From the NCBI GenBank assembly GCA_021800795.1, contig JAJYYO010000003.1:1-64000 (forward strand): DNA of 64,000 nt, read 5' to 3'. Source of the stretch: Pseudomonadota bacterium. Lineage in GTDB: Bacteria; Pseudomonadota; Gammaproteobacteria; Burkholderiales; Gallionellaceae. This document shows positions 17,717-28,542 of this stretch, piece after piece; positions within the stretch are counted from its first letter, which is position 1; the number at the start of each line of letters is the position of its first letter. The notes beneath the pieces are model-generated. The model searched no databases. It was not told the DNA's origin and worked only from the letters and a program-made list of their open reading frames with translations. The translations under genes were made by a program, and so were the position numbers.

Positions 17717-18655
17717 ATTTTGCATATTCTGAACGATTTCTTCTCGACTCACTACCGCCGTACCCAGCTTGCCGACCACGATGCCCGCCGCGCGATTGGC
17801 GATGCGCATCGCATCAACCATGTCCGCGCCGCTGGCCAGCATCACCGCCAGCGTTGCGATCACGGTATCTCCCGCGCCACTGACATCGAAAACTTCGCGG
17901 GTATGCGTCGCCTCGTGTTGCACATCCTCCTCGCGGTACAGACTCATACCCTCTTCGCTGCGCGTGATCAGCAGCGCATCCAGTTGCAATTCGCGGCGCA
18001 GGCGCTGGGCCTTGCTGTAAAGTTCTGCCTCATCACGCCAACCTCCCGCCACTTCACGAAATTCGCCGCGATTCGGCGTCAGCAGCGTCGCCCCTCTGTA
18101 ACGCGCATAATCATCCCCCTTGGGATCGACCAGAACCCGCTTGCCGGCCTCCTTTGCCAGGCGGATCATTTGTGCGATATGCGCCAGCCCCCCCTTGCCA
18201 TAGTCCGACAGGATCACCACGTCGGCCAGCGGCAACTGCGCGCGAAAATCCGCCAGGGCCGCATGCAGCACCTCATGACTGGGCGGCGTTTCAAAATCGA
18301 TGCGCAGCAACTGCTGATGGCGTGCTACGGCGCGCAGCTTGATGATGGTCGAAATGCTGTTATCGCGATGCAACAAGGCGGTAAGGTTATCATGCTCGCT
18401 GAGCAGCCTTTCCAGACAGGCACCTGCCTCGTCGTTACCCACCACGGACAACAGCGTGGCCTGTGCGCCCAGCGCCGCTATATTGCGTGCCACGTTGGCA
18501 GCCCCGCCGGGCCGCTCATCGACCCGGTTCACCTTGAGTACCGGCACGGGCGCTTCCGGCGAAATACGATGCACATCGCCAAACCAGTAACGATCCAGCA
18601 TCACGTCGCCGACCACCAGAACACGGGCGCCCTCGAATGCAGGCAGCCTGTTCAT
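17708..18655 (-). CDS. hldE: D-glycero-beta-D-manno-heptose-7-phosphate kinase
   Basis: 315 residues: only the N-terminal kinase half of HldE (RfaE1 type). The adenylyltransferase half must be encoded elsewhere. It is a PfkB-family ribokinase fold with [10 protein letters not shown] near residue 17, GGAANVARN near 50, and the catalytic anion hole DVSGAGDTV near 260. It phosphorylates heptose 7-phosphate in core synthesis. The start overlaps the pyrF stop by 4 bases. The last codons and stop lie inside the repeat arm that forms the spacer to hldD. Confidence 0.94.
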   Translation of the reverse strand: MNRLPAFEGARVLVVGDVMLDRYWFGDVHRISPEAPVPVLKVNRVDERPGGAANVARNIAALGAQATLLSVVGNDEAGACLERLLSEHDNLTALLHRDNSISTIIKLRAVARHQQLLRIDFETPPSHEVLHAALADFRAQLPLADVVILSDYGKGGLAHIAQMIRLAKEAGKRVLVDPKGDDYARYRGATLLTPNRGEFREVAGGWRDEAELYSKAQRLRRELQLDALLITRSEEGMSLYREEDVQHEATHTREVFDVSGAGDTVIATLAVMLASGADMVDAMRIANRAAGIVVGKLGTAVVSREEIVQNMQNQD

Positions 18656-19353
18656 GCCGGAACCCGAATTTGGCTGTTGATATCGAGCAAAGCCTGCAGC
18701 GGGTCAACCGCACGGGTTATCGGTCGTCCGATCACCAGATAGCTGGAACCGGATCGCAATGCGGCTTCCGGCGTCATCACCCTTGATTGATCGTCAAGAC
18801 TGGCGTCGGTTGGACGTATGCCCGGCGTGACCAGACAAAATTTATCGCCGCAGCGTTGTCGCAACAGCGCTGTTTCGAGTGCCGAGCATACCACCCCGTC
18901 CAGCCCGCAGTCCTGCGCCAGTTTCGCCAGACGCAACACCATTACTTCGGGTGTCGCATCGATGCCCAGATCGCTGATATCTTCCTGCTCCATGCTGGTC
19001 AGCAGGGTAACCGCAATCAGTTTTGGCGGGCGCGCGCTGCTGGAGACCGCAATCTGCGCCGCTTCCAGCATTTTCCTGCCGCCCAATGCGTGGACATTGA
19101 CCATCCAGACCCCGAGACTCGCCGCCGCCTTGCAGGCTTGCGCCGTGGTATTGGGTATATCGTGGAATTTCAAATCCAGAAAAATCTCAAAACCGCTTTT
19201 CATCAACTTTTCCAGCAGGCTGGGGCCTGTGGCCGTGAACAATTCCTTGCCCACCTTTAAGCGACAAAGTTCGGGTGACAAGCGGTGCGCCATGGCCATG
19301 GCCTGCGCGGCACCGGGAAAATCGAGAGCCACAATAATTTTTGGATCGCTCAT
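18652..19353 (-). CDS. pyrF: Orotidine 5'-phosphate decarboxylase
   Basis: 233 residues, normal for PyrF type 1. It converts OMP to UMP in pyrimidine synthesis. The active-site signature [10 protein letters not shown] near residue 60 is intact, the opening IVALDFPGA is typical, and the phosphate loop is VTPGIRP near 182. It is tightly coupled on both sides, overlapping lapB upstream and hldE downstream by 4 bases each. The same pyrF-lapB pairing occurs in many proteobacteria. Confidence 0.96.
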   Translation of the reverse strand: MSDPKIIVALDFPGAAQAMAMAHRLSPELCRLKVGKELFTATGPSLLEKLMKSGFEIFLDLKFHDIPNTTAQACKAAASLGVWMVNVHALGGRKMLEAAQIAVSSSARPPKLIAVTLLTSMEQEDISDLGIDATPEVMVLRLAKLAQDCGLDGVVCSALETALLRQRCGDKFCLVTPGIRPTDASLDDQSRVMTPEAALRSGSSYLVIGRPITRAVDPLQALLDINSQIRVPA

Positions 19354-20525
19354 AACGGTTTGCCGCTTTCCTCATCGCGCCTGGGCGCATAACTATCCCA
19401 GGCCTGACAGGCCGGGCAGTGCCAGTAAAATTTGCGGGCCTTGAAACCGCAATGACTACAGTGATACATCGCCAGACTGCGCGTGCGTTTATGGATCAAA
19501 TCCTTCACCATTTCGATATCGGCACGTCTGTCCATCGTCACTTCCAGCAGCCTCGCTTCCAGCAACTTGTCCAGCCCCAGCAGCGTCGGGTTGCGCTCAA
19601 GTTCGTCGCGCACCAGTTGATAAGCCGAAGCCGGGCTCTCGAATTTCAGGATTCCGTCGAAGACAACATTCAGCATGTCGATGGAGTGATATTTCACCAG
19701 ATAGTCACGCAACAGACGAATGCCTTCGGCTTCCCGGTCAATTGCACTGTAGGCCGTAAGCAGACGCTGCGCCACCAGCGGCAAATATTGCGCATCCTGC
19801 GCCTCGACACCCCGCCAGAGTTCGATTGCCTCTTCCAGCTTACCCTCATCGCTTGCCATGTCGCCCAGCATGATGGTCGCACGCACGCCGGCAGGGCACA
19901 CTTTTAATGCTTCCTGCAAGTGCACGCGCGCCCCTGCAAGATTCCCTGCCGTTATTTCATCGGAGGCCAACTCGCAATAGAAAAAGGCGATCAGTTTTCC
20001 GCCGGGCTGACCCGACAAGACGGATAGCTGCTCCGCAGCCAATATCGCCTTCAGCCAGTCGTGTTCTTTCTGGAATAACTCAAGCAGGAACTCCAGGGCA
20101 GGCCTGGCATAAGAGGTGTTTTTCAATTCGCCGAACAAGCTCTCGGCCCTGTCGAGAATCCCGGCCTTGAGATAATCCTGCGCCAGTTCAAAGATGGCCT
20201 GCTGTCGTTTATCGTCATCCAGATCAGCGCGGTCGACCAGATTATGATGCATGCGCAATGCGCGATCTACCTCGCCACGGCGACGAAACAGACTGCCCAG
20301 CGCGAAGTGCAATTCGACCGTATGCGGATCAATCTTGACTACTTCGATAAAAGCCTCGATCGCCTTATCCTGTTGCTCGTTGAGCAGAAAATTCAGCCCC
20401 TGGAAGTACGATTCCGGCAATGCCGTTGATTCGGAGAGCAGATTTTTAATATCGAGACGCGCCGCCCACCACCCCATGCCGAAAAACAGCGGAAAAACGA
20501 GCAGCATCCACGGTTCAAATTCCAT
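19350..20525 (-). CDS. lapB: Lipopolysaccharide assembly protein B
   Basis: 391 residues. One N-terminal membrane anchor ([20 protein letters not shown]), about nine TPR-like helical repeats, and a C-terminal rubredoxin-like zinc site with two CxxC pairs (CSHCGF and CPACQAW) match LapB/YciM. LapB delivers LpxC to the FtsH protease and links lipid A synthesis to assembly. It follows lapA after about 70 bases and is coupled to pyrF by 4 bases. Confidence 0.95.
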   Translation of the reverse strand: MEFEPWMLLVFPLFFGMGWWAARLDIKNLLSESTALPESYFQGLNFLLNEQQDKAIEAFIEVVKIDPHTVELHFALGSLFRRRGEVDRALRMHHNLVDRADLDDDKRQQAIFELAQDYLKAGILDRAESLFGELKNTSYARPALEFLLELFQKEHDWLKAILAAEQLSVLSGQPGGKLIAFFYCELASDEITAGNLAGARVHLQEALKVCPAGVRATIMLGDMASDEGKLEEAIELWRGVEAQDAQYLPLVAQRLLTAYSAIDREAEGIRLLRDYLVKYHSIDMLNVVFDGILKFESPASAYQLVRDELERNPTLLGLDKLLEARLLEVTMDRRADIEMVKDLIHKRTRSLAMYHCSHCGFKARKFYWHCPACQAWDSYAPRRDEESGKPL

Positions 20526-20596
20526 TAAACACTCACCAATAATCGATTAAAAACAGCGCTGACGTCAGCCCTGGAATGCCCGGCGGGCAAGGCAGG

Positions 20597-20878
20597 CTAC
20601 AACGCGCTCGCTTCATGCCTGTCGGCAAGCTTTTTGATGTCGCTGATCTCGCGTTTCAGACGGGCTATTTCCCGGCGCTGACGAAACCAGATGCCCAGCG
20701 TGGCCAGAATCCCCAGAACGGCGCCCACCGTAAAAAACAACAACAAGGCGATCACCAGTGATGACTGCCATTCGTAGCCGAAAAAATAGTGCAAAGTCAC
20801 CGGCTGACCGTTTTTAAGCGCAAAGCCGAGCAGGATGATAAAGACGAGCATCTGAAAAAGCCAGCTAATATAACGCAT
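20597..20878 (-). CDS. lapA: Lipopolysaccharide assembly protein A (DUF1049)
   Basis: 93 residues, two membrane helices (QMLVFIILLGFALKNG and SLVIALLLFFTVGAVLGILA) followed by a basic coiled tail (RQRREIARLKREISDIKKL), the LapA layout. It works with LapB in controlling lipopolysaccharide amounts. In many relatives ihfB precedes it; here it heads the run, so a promoter should lie in 20879..21231. Confidence 0.9.
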   Translation of the reverse strand: MRYISWLFQMLVFIILLGFALKNGQPVTLHYFFGYEWQSSLVIALLLFFTVGAVLGILATLGIWFRQRREIARLKREISDIKKLADRHEASAL

Positions 20879-21231
20879 TTGGTCTACCTCAAGAAATCCG
20901 GGTTAAAGGGCATGGCAAAAAATGCCGGCTAAATCCGCCCGCCCTCTGATGAAACGACTGGGTAAAACAACTCCGCAACACTTTTTAAGCGCGCGGAAAA
21001 AACGAAACCCCGCGCGAATTTCAGCAGAACGATAACATAAACCCGAATAATCCATTAACAAAAATTGCCTTTCCCCGCCCACCCCGCATCCCATTCTTTC
21101 CCAAAATGGAAGCACAATTGCCTGGCTGCGCTCTCCCCGCAGACAGCAGATAACCAGCGGCTTGTCGGCTTAATCGAATGAACAGCCTTCCCGACAGGGT
21201 TGAGATGAAAAATTGGCCGGAATCCGGTTTG
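20879..21231. other. Gene-free stretch upstream of lapA
   Basis: Contains a possible hairpin with GCGCGCGG / CCCGCGCG arms around 20990-21016. A short CCGGA-A-TCCGG palindrome lies near 21217, followed on the minus strand by CCAATTTTT, a weak terminator candidate for the kinase gene. No convincing coding frame. The lapA promoter is probably here, but I could not place it. Confidence 0.4.
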
Positions 21232-22572
21232 TTAGCATTTTTTCGTGAGCGTCGTTAAAATTTCACATGAAGCGGATGATTGCAACTCTGCAAGCCTATG
21301 CCGGATTTCCGGAAACAGCGGTCGCGCTGCCATCTCCGGCTGTCCGCTACGTCGCTGCAATTCCCTCAATGCAGCAGGCACAGGTGCTGTGCAACGCGCG
21401 AGCAACTCTTCCAGCAGACAGGAAAACGCGCGCACTTCGATGCGCTGTAGCGCCTCGGCCTGTCTCTCATCTGAAATGAAGGAAGCCGCACCAAAGTCGC
21501 CGAGCAGGCAATCATTCCTCCCATTCCACAGTATGTTATGCGCGTATAAATCGCCATGCATGATGCCCCGTTCATGCAGGTGTGCTGCTGCGGACGCGAT
21601 ACCTTGCGCGATCGCCAGTACGTCATTCAGAGAAAATCTTGTATCGGCGGGATAAATGTCTCTGGTGCAGGACTCAAGACTGGGCGGGCCCGCCAGATTG
21701 ACGAAACTTTCATCCACCAGCGGCATCACCAATCCTGCCGTACCGTCAGGATGCCCGCTGATTTCGCCCATTGCACTAATCAAGTTGGGATGCTCGCCTG
21801 CCGCGAGACACGCCGCCTTTTCACTGTGCGGCAATCCGTCGCTGGTAACCGCTCCTTTGAACAGTTTGATGGCAACCGGTGTCACGCCATCCGATGTTTT
21901 CCAGTCGGCCTTATGAATAATCCCCGATGCGCCCTCGCCCAGCTTGAGCTGCAACTCGAATTCGCTCCAGGGAACAGGGGAAATAGACTGTTTCGATGTC
22001 GCCTCGACCGCATCGATGCAGGGATTTCCCGCAAAAGCCAGCCATGCCAGACGCGGCATGGACAACAACCAGCCGGGAAGCTTATCAAAACGGTTGGCCG
22101 ACAGGCGCAGCAACTCCAGATTACCGCAGTCAGCCATCTTGCCAGGCAGGTGCTGCAACCGATTACCCGCCAGCATGAGTTTTTGCAATCGGTCGCATAG
22201 TCCGATCTCTTCAGGCAGCGTAGTTAAACGGTTGTCGGTGAGTATCAGCCAGCGCAGGGAACCGGGTAGCGATGCGGCGGGCAGGCTTTGAATCTGGTTG
22301 GCCTTGAAGCCCACCATCTCCAGATTCCGACATTCCCCCAGCACCTCCGGCACCTGCGTAAACCGATTGTCCGAACAGAAGATCACCCGTAATTTATGCA
22401 GCCTGGACAAATCATCCGGCAGGGAGGACAACGCATTGCCGGAAAGATTGAGTATTTCCAGCGATTCAGCCAGGTCGTAAATTTCGTCGGGGAATTGGGT
22501 TAAACCGCACGACAAGTCCAGCCGTTTGATGCCCGCCAGCTTGCCGCTGCGCAACTTTGAAAGGGTGTCCAC
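21232..22572 (-). CDS. Leucine-rich-repeat protein kinase
   Basis: 446 residues in two halves. Residues ~15-195 are about seven leucine-rich repeats of the LxxLxLxxNxLxxLP type (LEILNLSGNALSSLPDD). Residues ~205-430 form a eukaryotic-type Ser/Thr kinase: glycine loop LGEGASGII, lysine in VAIKLFK, catalytic loop HGDLYAHNIL (HGD in place of HRD), and metal loop GDFGAAS. No membrane segment. It starts at GTG, 3 bases after a heptad repeat, with no Shine-Dalgarno. The partner and signal are unknown. It is last in the minus-strand run behind the amidotransferase gene. Confidence 0.93.
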   Translation of the reverse strand: MDTLSKLRSGKLAGIKRLDLSCGLTQFPDEIYDLAESLEILNLSGNALSSLPDDLSRLHKLRVIFCSDNRFTQVPEVLGECRNLEMVGFKANQIQSLPAASLPGSLRWLILTDNRLTTLPEEIGLCDRLQKLMLAGNRLQHLPGKMADCGNLELLRLSANRFDKLPGWLLSMPRLAWLAFAGNPCIDAVEATSKQSISPVPWSEFELQLKLGEGASGIIHKADWKTSDGVTPVAIKLFKGAVTSDGLPHSEKAACLAAGEHPNLISAMGEISGHPDGTAGLVMPLVDESFVNLAGPPSLESCTRDIYPADTRFSLNDVLAIAQGIASAAAHLHERGIMHGDLYAHNILWNGRNDCLLGDFGAASFISDERQAEALQRIEVRAFSCLLEELLARCTAPVPAALRELQRRSGQPEMAARPLFPEIRHRLAELQSSASCEILTTLTKKC

Positions 22573-22575
22573 TTT

Positions 22576-22592
22576 GAGGATTGAGGATTGAG
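22576..22592. repeat. GAGGATT heptad repeat before the kinase gene
   Basis: GAGGATTGAGGATTGAG, two and a half units, ending 3 bases from the GTG start. The following bases (TAAAGCG..GAGTCGATGG) resemble the central part of the larger copy at 23327, so this looks like one surviving arm. Confidence 0.7.
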
Positions 22593-22616
22593 TAAAGCGT
22601 CGCGATGAGTCGATGG

Positions 22617-23324
22617 CTAGGAATTAAAACCGCTGATCCATTGCGTGTATAAGCGCTCCGCAACCTCGTTCAGTTGCGTCAATTTCAGCGTCGCCTGCTG
22701 CCGCATCTCCTCAGCCGTCTGCACCGCAGGACTGTCAATGGCGGCGGCAATTTCATCAGTACCCACTGCGCACCAGCCGGAGATCATCTCTGCGGTCATT
22801 TCGATATGGCATTGCAACGCAAGATGCGGGCCGATTGCATAGCCCTGATTGACGCAATGCTCGCTCGACAACAGGTGTACGGCGCCTTCAGGCAGCGCGA
22901 AGGTTTCACCGTGCCAGTGGAAAGCCTCAAAGGTTTTAAGGTCGCCAAACCAGCGATGCGCGGCTTCATTATCGGCAACCTGCACCCGCCCCCAGCCGAT
23001 TTCCTTAACCGGATTTTTCGACACGACGCCGCCAAGGGCACTGGAAATAAGTTGCCCGCCCAGGCAATGGCCGAGCACTGGCAGCCCCTGTGCCACCGCT
23101 GCGCAAATCAGCGCCTGCTCCTCTGCTATCCACGGCAGATCATCGTTCACGCTCATCGGCCCGCCCATGAATACCAGCGCGGAATAGGCCGATATGGACT
23201 GCGGCACAGCCTCATTCGCATCGATGGCGATCAGCCGCCAGGGAATAGCGCGCGCATCCAGAAAATCAGCCAGATACCCCGGACCCTCAAGAACAGCATG
23301 ACGAAAAATAGCGACAGGTTTCAT
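22617..23324 (-). CDS. Class I glutamine amidotransferase (GMP synthase-like)
   Basis: 235 residues from MKPVAIFRH. An in-frame extension upstream is translated repeat (SSILNPD) and is excluded. The catalytic Cys sits in PVLGHCLGGQL near residue 85, the catalytic His/Glu in QCHIEM near residue 178, and the oxyanion segment is VFMGGPMSV. Family members are stand-alone amidotransferase domains often called GMP-synthase-like. The acceptor substrate is unknown. The start lies 2 bases from the repeat and has no Shine-Dalgarno. Confidence 0.9.
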   Translation of the reverse strand: MKPVAIFRHAVLEGPGYLADFLDARAIPWRLIAIDANEAVPQSISAYSALVFMGGPMSVNDDLPWIAEEQALICAAVAQGLPVLGHCLGGQLISSALGGVVSKNPVKEIGWGRVQVADNEAAHRWFGDLKTFEAFHWHGETFALPEGAVHLLSSEHCVNQGYAIGPHLALQCHIEMTAEMISGWCAVGTDEIAAAIDSPAVQTAEEMRQQATLKLTQLNEVAERLYTQWISGFNS

Positions 23325-23326
23325 AT

Positions 23327-23383
23327 CAGGATTGAGGATTGAGGATTCAGCGTATTTTACTCGATCCACAATCCTCATTCCTG
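23327..23383. repeat. Facing heptad repeats between folE2 and the amidotransferase
   Basis: CAGGATTGAGGATTGAGGA on one side and ATCCTCATTCCTG on the other enclose a core containing CTCGATCCACAATCCTC. The same core, CTCGATCCACCATCCTC, occurs in the glyA-nrdR spacer. It fills the space from 4 bases after the folE2 stop to 2 bases before the next ATG. Confidence 0.8.
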
Positions 23384-23387
23384 TTTT

Positions 23388-24179
23388 TCAGCTCTTCGTT
23401 TTGTCCCGCTCAATCAGCGCATAGGCAGAGTGGTTGTGGATGGATTCGAAATTCTCGGATTCAACGATATAGGCGTCGATGCGCGGGTCGGCATTGAGCA
23501 CGGCAGCCACATCCCGCACCATGTCTTCGACGAATTTCGGATTATCGTAGGCGCGTTCGGTGACATATTTTTCATCCGGGCGTTTGAGCAAACCATACAG
23601 CTCGCAGGATGCCTGTTCTTCGGCCATGCGCACCACGTCCTCGATCCACACGAAGCTGTTGGTACGCAAGGTGATGGTCACGTGAGAGCGCTGATTATGC
23701 GCGCCGCGATCGGAAATCTTCTTTGAGCAGGGGCACAGACTGGTCACGGGAACCAGCACCTTCATCGTGACGCTGGCATGGCCTTCCTTCATTTCGCCGA
23801 TCAGCGTGACATCGTAATCGAGCAGGCTTTGCACGCCGGATACCGGTGCGGTCTTGTTGACGAAATACGGGAAACTCATCTCGATATAACCGGACTCCGC
23901 CTCCAGCAGCACCACCATTTCGCGCAGGATGTTCTCGAACGACTCCACGGAAATTTCCCGCTCATGCCGGTTGAGAATTTCGACAAAGCGCGACATATGC
24001 GTGCCCTTGAAATTGTGCGGCAGATGCACATACATGTTAAAGGTGGCGACCGTGTGTTGTACGCCGACGCTCTTGTCGCGTACCTTGACCGGGTGTCGGA
24101 TGCCTTTGATGCCGACGCGATTGATCGCGATCTGGCGTAAATCGGCTGAACTTTGTACGTCTGCAATAGGCTTATTCAT
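23388..24179 (-). CDS. folE2: GTP cyclohydrolase FolE2
   Basis: 263 residues, the type IB enzyme that starts folate (and queuosine) synthesis from GTP and can work without zinc. The [20 protein letters not shown] segment near residue 145 carries the conserved active-site Cys, and the C-terminal HNHSAYA is typical. AGAAAG precedes the start. It follows dxs after 55 bases. No Zur-type operator was recognised. Confidence 0.95.
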   Translation of the reverse strand: MNKPIADVQSSADLRQIAINRVGIKGIRHPVKVRDKSVGVQHTVATFNMYVHLPHNFKGTHMSRFVEILNRHEREISVESFENILREMVVLLEAESGYIEMSFPYFVNKTAPVSGVQSLLDYDVTLIGEMKEGHASVTMKVLVPVTSLCPCSKKISDRGAHNQRSHVTITLRTNSFVWIEDVVRMAEEQASCELYGLLKRPDEKYVTERAYDNPKFVEDMVRDVAAVLNADPRIDAYIVESENFESIHNHSAYALIERDKTKS

Positions 24180-24234
24180 GGTGTGCTTTCTATCAGATTT
24201 CGGATAGACGGGATTATAACCAATCCCGACAAAA

Positions 24235-26073
24235 TTACTTGGTTAAGTTGTTATTTATCGCAATGACGATCCCTGCGGCATCCAGACCGCAATCGGCGAG
24301 CATCTGCACATGTTCGCCCTGCTCTATAAACCGATCCGGCAGGCCCAGCTGCAGCAACCTCACACCTGCCAGTGCAAGGCATTCTGCCACCGCGCTACCC
24401 GCCCCGCCCTGCACGACATTCTCTTCTATGGTAACAAGCAGCTCATGCTCGCGCGCCATACGCTGCACCAGCTCTGCATCCAGCGGCTTGACGAAGCGCA
24501 TATTCACCACCGTCGCATCCAGTTGCTCTCCGGCTGCAAGGGATGCTTTCAACATCGAACCGAATGCCAGTATCGCCACACGCCGACCTTCACGGCGCAC
24601 TTCGCCACTGCCTACCGGCAATGCCTGCATTCCATCGACAACCGCCACGCCAGGCCCCATGCCGCGCGGATAGCGCACCGCACTCGGCGTATCGAGCGTA
24701 ATCGCCGTGTACAGCATCTGCCTGCATTCGTTTTCATCGGACGGCGTCATCACCGTCATGTTAGGGATGCAACGCAAAAAGGATAGATCAAAACTGCCTG
24801 CATGGGTCGCGCCATCCGCGCCGACCAGCCCGCCACGATCTATCGCCAACACCACCGGCAATTTCTGGATTGCGATATCGTGGATCAGCTGATCGTAAGC
24901 GCGTTGCAAAAAGGTCGAATAAATCGCCACCACCGGCTTGTAACCGTCGCAGGCAAGACCCGCTGCGAAGGTCAGCGCGTGCTGCTCGGCAATGCCCACA
25001 TCGAAATAGCGCTCAGGGTATTGGGCGGCAAACTCCTGCATGCCTGAGCCTTCGCACATCGCAGGCGTGATACCGACCACCTTCGCGTTCAGCGCCGCCA
25101 TATCGCACAGCCACTGCCCGAACACCTGGGTATAAGTCGGCTTGCCGGGCTGTTTTTGCACGATCCCGTTATCCCGGTCGAATTTGTTCACGCCGTGGTA
25201 TAGCAGGCAATCCTCTTCCGCCAGCGCGTAACCCCGGCCCTTTTGCGTGACCACATGCAAAAACTGCGGGCCCTCAAGCTTGCGGATATTGCCCAGCGTA
25301 TCGATCAGGGCATCCAGATCGTGGCCGTCGATCGGGCCGATGTAATTAAAACCGAACTCCTCGAACAAGGTGCCGGGTATCACCATGCCTTTGACATGCT
25401 CTTCGGCCCGTTTGGCGAACTCCAGCACCGGCGGCATGCCCTTGAGCACTTTCTCGCTGCCGCGCCGCATCGCGGCATAAAAGCGCCCCGACATCAGCTT
25501 GGCCAGGTAATTGTTCAAGGCGCCTACCGGGCGCGAGATGGACATATCGTTGTCGTTGAGTACCACCAGCAGATTGGCATTCATCGCACCCGCATTGTTG
25601 AGCGCCTCGAAAGCCATGCCGCCGGTCATCGCGCCATCGCCGATGATCGCCACCGCACGACGCGCCGCCCCTGACAATTGCGCGGCGACCGCCATGCCCA
25701 GCGCTGCCGAAATCGACGTGCTGGAATGCCCGGTGCCGAAGGTGTCATACGGACTTTCTTCGCGCTTGGGGAATCCGGCAATGCCGCCTGCCATGCGCAA
25801 GGTATTCATCGCACTGCGACGCCCGGTGAGAATCTTATGCACATAAGTCTGATGACCGACATCCCACACCAGCCTGTCCTCCGGCGTGTCATAGATGTAG
25901 TGCAAGGCGATCGTCAGCTCGACCGTGCCGAGATTGGAAGACAAATGCCCGCCGGTCTTGCTGACCGACTCGACCAGAAACTCGCGCAAGGCACGCGCCA
26001 GTTGCGGCAGCTGCTCGCGCGGTATTTTGCGCAAGTCTTCGGGACTCTCAATCGTATTGAGCAAAGAGTACAT
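24235..26073 (-). CDS. dxs: 1-deoxy-D-xylulose-5-phosphate synthase
   Basis: 612 residues, complete. It makes DXP from pyruvate and glyceraldehyde 3-phosphate, the first step of the MEP isoprenoid pathway and a precursor for thiamine. The thiamine-diphosphate motif [18 protein letters not shown] is near residue 145. [17 protein letters not shown] lies near the start, and the transketolase Pyr domain has [13 protein letters not shown] near 365. Its ATG overlaps the ispA stop (TAATG). dxs next to ispA and xseB is the standard arrangement. Confidence 0.97.
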   Translation of the reverse strand: MYSLLNTIESPEDLRKIPREQLPQLARALREFLVESVSKTGGHLSSNLGTVELTIALHYIYDTPEDRLVWDVGHQTYVHKILTGRRSAMNTLRMAGGIAGFPKREESPYDTFGTGHSSTSISAALGMAVAAQLSGAARRAVAIIGDGAMTGGMAFEALNNAGAMNANLLVVLNDNDMSISRPVGALNNYLAKLMSGRFYAAMRRGSEKVLKGMPPVLEFAKRAEEHVKGMVIPGTLFEEFGFNYIGPIDGHDLDALIDTLGNIRKLEGPQFLHVVTQKGRGYALAEEDCLLYHGVNKFDRDNGIVQKQPGKPTYTQVFGQWLCDMAALNAKVVGITPAMCEGSGMQEFAAQYPERYFDVGIAEQHALTFAAGLACDGYKPVVAIYSTFLQRAYDQLIHDIAIQKLPVVLAIDRGGLVGADGATHAGSFDLSFLRCIPNMTVMTPSDENECRQMLYTAITLDTPSAVRYPRGMGPGVAVVDGMQALPVGSGEVRREGRRVAILAFGSMLKASLAAGEQLDATVVNMRFVKPLDAELVQRMAREHELLVTIEENVVQGGAGSAVAECLALAGVRLLQLGLPDRFIEQGEHVQMLADCGLDAAGIVIAINNNLTK

Positions 26074-26963
26074 TAAAATTCCCGCAACACGATGAAATCA
26101 GCCAGCTCGCGCAAGCGTAGCGCTTCATCGCCGAATTCCGCCAGCGCCGCCAGCGCCTCCGCATGCAGATTTCGTGCCATGTCGCGCGCGGCAGGAATAC
26201 CCAACAGCGTCACATAGGTCGGCTTGTCGTTATCGGCATCCTTGCCCGCGGTCTTGCCTAAGGTAGCCGTATCCGACGAGGCATCGAGCACATCGTCGAC
26301 CACCTGAAACGCCAAGCCCACACATTTGCCGAAATGGTCAAGCATTGACAAGCGTTCGGATGAAACCGTCCCGCACTGCGCGCCGAGCAACACTGCGGCG
26401 CGTATCAGTGCGCCCGTCTTGTGTATATGCATGCTTTCAAGCTCAGGCAGGCTTAGCGCACGGCCTACACTCGCCAGATCGATCGCCTGACCGCCCGCCA
26501 TGCCGCGCGAACCTGTGGCTGTCGCCAGCAATTTGATCATTTCCAGTTGCTGTTTGGGCTCATCGCAGAGGCTATGTTCAGCGAGCAAATGAAAAGCCAG
26601 CGTTTGCAGGCTGTCGCCCACCAGCAAGGCGGTTGCCTCATCGTATTGCACGTGGCAGGTCGGCTTGCCCCGGCGCAATACATCGTCGTCCATGCAGGGC
26701 AAGTCGTCGTGCACCAGAGAATAGGCGTGGATCAGTTCGACCGCCGCAGCCGCGATATTCACCCGCGCCACATCCGCGCCTGCCAGTTCACCCGCCGCAA
26801 ATGCCAGCAGGGGCCGCACGCGCTTGCCGCCATCCAGTACGGCATAGCGCATCGCCTGGTGCAGGCGCTGTGGCGCAATATCGGGCGACGGCAACACCAC
26901 GCGCAGCACTTCTTCAAATCGTGACTGGTGGGTCGCTGTCCAGCTGGTAAAATCAGTTCGCAT
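26073..26963 (-). CDS. ispA: Farnesyl diphosphate synthase (polyprenyl synthetase)
   Basis: 296 residues from the ATG that touches the xseB stop. Both aspartate-rich motifs are present: [17 protein letters not shown] and VVDDVLDAS near residue 235. [11 protein letters not shown] is the typical allylic-binding region. It condenses IPP with DMAPP and GPP to farnesyl diphosphate. Upstream codons of the longer frame belong to the xseB region and are not used. Confidence 0.95.
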   Translation of the reverse strand: MRTDFTSWTATHQSRFEEVLRVVLPSPDIAPQRLHQAMRYAVLDGGKRVRPLLAFAAGELAGADVARVNIAAAAVELIHAYSLVHDDLPCMDDDVLRRGKPTCHVQYDEATALLVGDSLQTLAFHLLAEHSLCDEPKQQLEMIKLLATATGSRGMAGGQAIDLASVGRALSLPELESMHIHKTGALIRAAVLLGAQCGTVSSERLSMLDHFGKCVGLAFQVVDDVLDASSDTATLGKTAGKDADNDKPTYVTLLGIPAARDMARNLHAEALAALAEFGDEALRLRELADFIVLREF

Positions 26964-27226
26964 CACAGTTCCTCGCCCGCAGGCAGTTCTTTCAACATCC
27001 CCTCTTCCAGCACGCGCACCTGTTGCTGCGCATCTTCGAGACGACTGCGGCAAAATGTCAACAACTCGGCGCCCCGCTTATATGCGGCCAGCGAGTCTTC
27101 CAGCGATAACTTGCCCGCCTCCATATCCGCGACGATCTGCTCAAGCTCGGCCATTGCCGATTCGTAACCCTGGGCTTTCTGAGATTTTCCGGTCATTACA
27201 GTCTTCTGCATAGGAAAGTGTGTCAT
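26963..27226 (-). CDS. xseB: Exodeoxyribonuclease VII small subunit
   Basis: About 87 residues. The helical core GYESAMAELEQIVADMEAGK then LSLEDSLAAYKRG is the XseB signature. It partners XseA in degrading single-stranded DNA. The start is uncertain: the frame also offers a TTG 3 codons upstream and ATGs 5 and 10 codons downstream, none with a strong ribosome site. Divergent from the Rieske gene. Confidence 0.92.
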   Translation of the reverse strand: MTHFPMQKTVMTGKSQKAQGYESAMAELEQIVADMEAGKLSLEDSLAAYKRGAELLTFCRSRLEDAQQQVRVLEEGMLKELPAGEEL

Positions 27227-27334
27227 TTTACCCAACGCATCCGGTCAGAGCCAATTTTTGTTGCCCTCACCCCTGATTTGGAGGAAAATCACCCTCTTTC
27301 CCGCAACAAACGTATTCGTAAGGATGACGTGGGT

Positions 27335-28432
27335 ATGTCCAATATCGCTACTATAAATCGGCTTAATCCAGCCCAGGTTCAACCGCCTTTAGGCTGGTAC
27401 TTCGACCCCAAAATCCTGGAGATAGAACAGCGCGTGCTGTTCGAACATGGCCCCAATTATGTCGGTCATGAATTGATGGTACCCAATCCGGGCGACTACC
27501 AGGTACTGCGCGACGAAGCGCAGATGCTGGTACGTAACCAGAACGGCGTTGAACTGCTGTCCAATATCTGCCGCCACAGGCAGGCCACCATGCTGCAAGG
27601 CCGCGGCAACGCACAACACATCGTCTGTCCGCTGCACCGCTGGACTTACAAGACGGACGGAGAATTGCTTGGCGCACCGCATTTTCCGGAAAATCCCTGC
27701 CTGCATCTGAACAAGTCGCCGCTGCAAAACTGGAACGGCATGCTGTTTTCAGGCACACGCGACATCGCACGCGACCTGGCACGCGTCGGTGTAATGCAGG
27801 ATCTTGATTTTTCAGGATATATGCTGGACCGCGTGCAGGTGGACGAATACGCCTTCAACTGGAAAACCTTCATCGAAGTGTATCTTGAAGACTACCATGT
27901 GGTGCCCTTCCATCCGGGCCTGGGAAATTTCGTGGACTGCGATGACCTGAAGTGGGAATTCGGCGAACAGTACAGCGTGCAGACGGTCGGCATCAAGAAT
28001 GCACTGAAACGGGTTGGCAGTGCGGCGTATGGCGACTGGCAGGAACAGGTGCTGCGCTATCACGGAGGCAAACTGCCCAAGTACGGTGCAATCTGGCTGA
28101 CTTACTATCCGAACATCATGGTCGAGTGGTATCCCGGCACGCTGGTCATCAGCACCCTGGCGCCGAGAGGCGCGGAGGCCTGCACCAACATCGTCGAGTT
28201 TTATTATCTGGAAGACATCGTGTTGTTCGAACGCGAGTACGTCGAGGCCGAACAGAAAGCCTACAACGAGACCGCGGTCGAGGATGACATCATCTGTCTG
28301 CGCATGAATCAGGGGCGCAAATCGCTGTATCAGCGCGGCATCGAAGAACACGGCCCGTACCAGTCGCCCACCGAGGACGGCATGCTGCATTTCCACGAAT
28401 ATCTGCGCCGCAATCTTGCGCCTCATTTGTAA
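27335..28432 (+). CDS. Rieske aromatic ring-hydroxylating oxygenase, alpha subunit family
   Basis: 365 residues from the ATG 10 bases after AAGGA. The N-terminal Rieske domain binds a 2Fe-2S cluster with CRH (near residue 86) and CPLH about 17 residues later. The catalytic domain has the mononuclear iron ligands in EDYHVVPFHPG near residue 190. No reductase, ferredoxin or beta subunit is nearby, so it must borrow electrons or belong to a group with single components. The substrate cannot be predicted. Confidence 0.9.
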   Translation: MSNIATINRLNPAQVQPPLGWYFDPKILEIEQRVLFEHGPNYVGHELMVPNPGDYQVLRDEAQMLVRNQNGVELLSNICRHRQATMLQGRGNAQHIVCPLHRWTYKTDGELLGAPHFPENPCLHLNKSPLQNWNGMLFSGTRDIARDLARVGVMQDLDFSGYMLDRVQVDEYAFNWKTFIEVYLEDYHVVPFHPGLGNFVDCDDLKWEFGEQYSVQTVGIKNALKRVGSAAYGDWQEQVLRYHGGKLPKYGAIWLTYYPNIMVEWYPGTLVISTLAPRGAEACTNIVEFYYLEDIVLFEREYVEAEQKAYNETAVEDDIICLRMNQGRKSLYQRGIEEHGPYQSPTEDGMLHFHEYLRRNLAPHL

Positions 28433-28542
28433 AAGCCTGCCGCTGACAAGTTATCAGGGGATGACGCTCATCATCACCAGCGGTGTGCTAAGCTTGCAAC
28501 TGTCGCCGAAATACCCGTTGTCAAAATAATCAGAGGCCAAAA

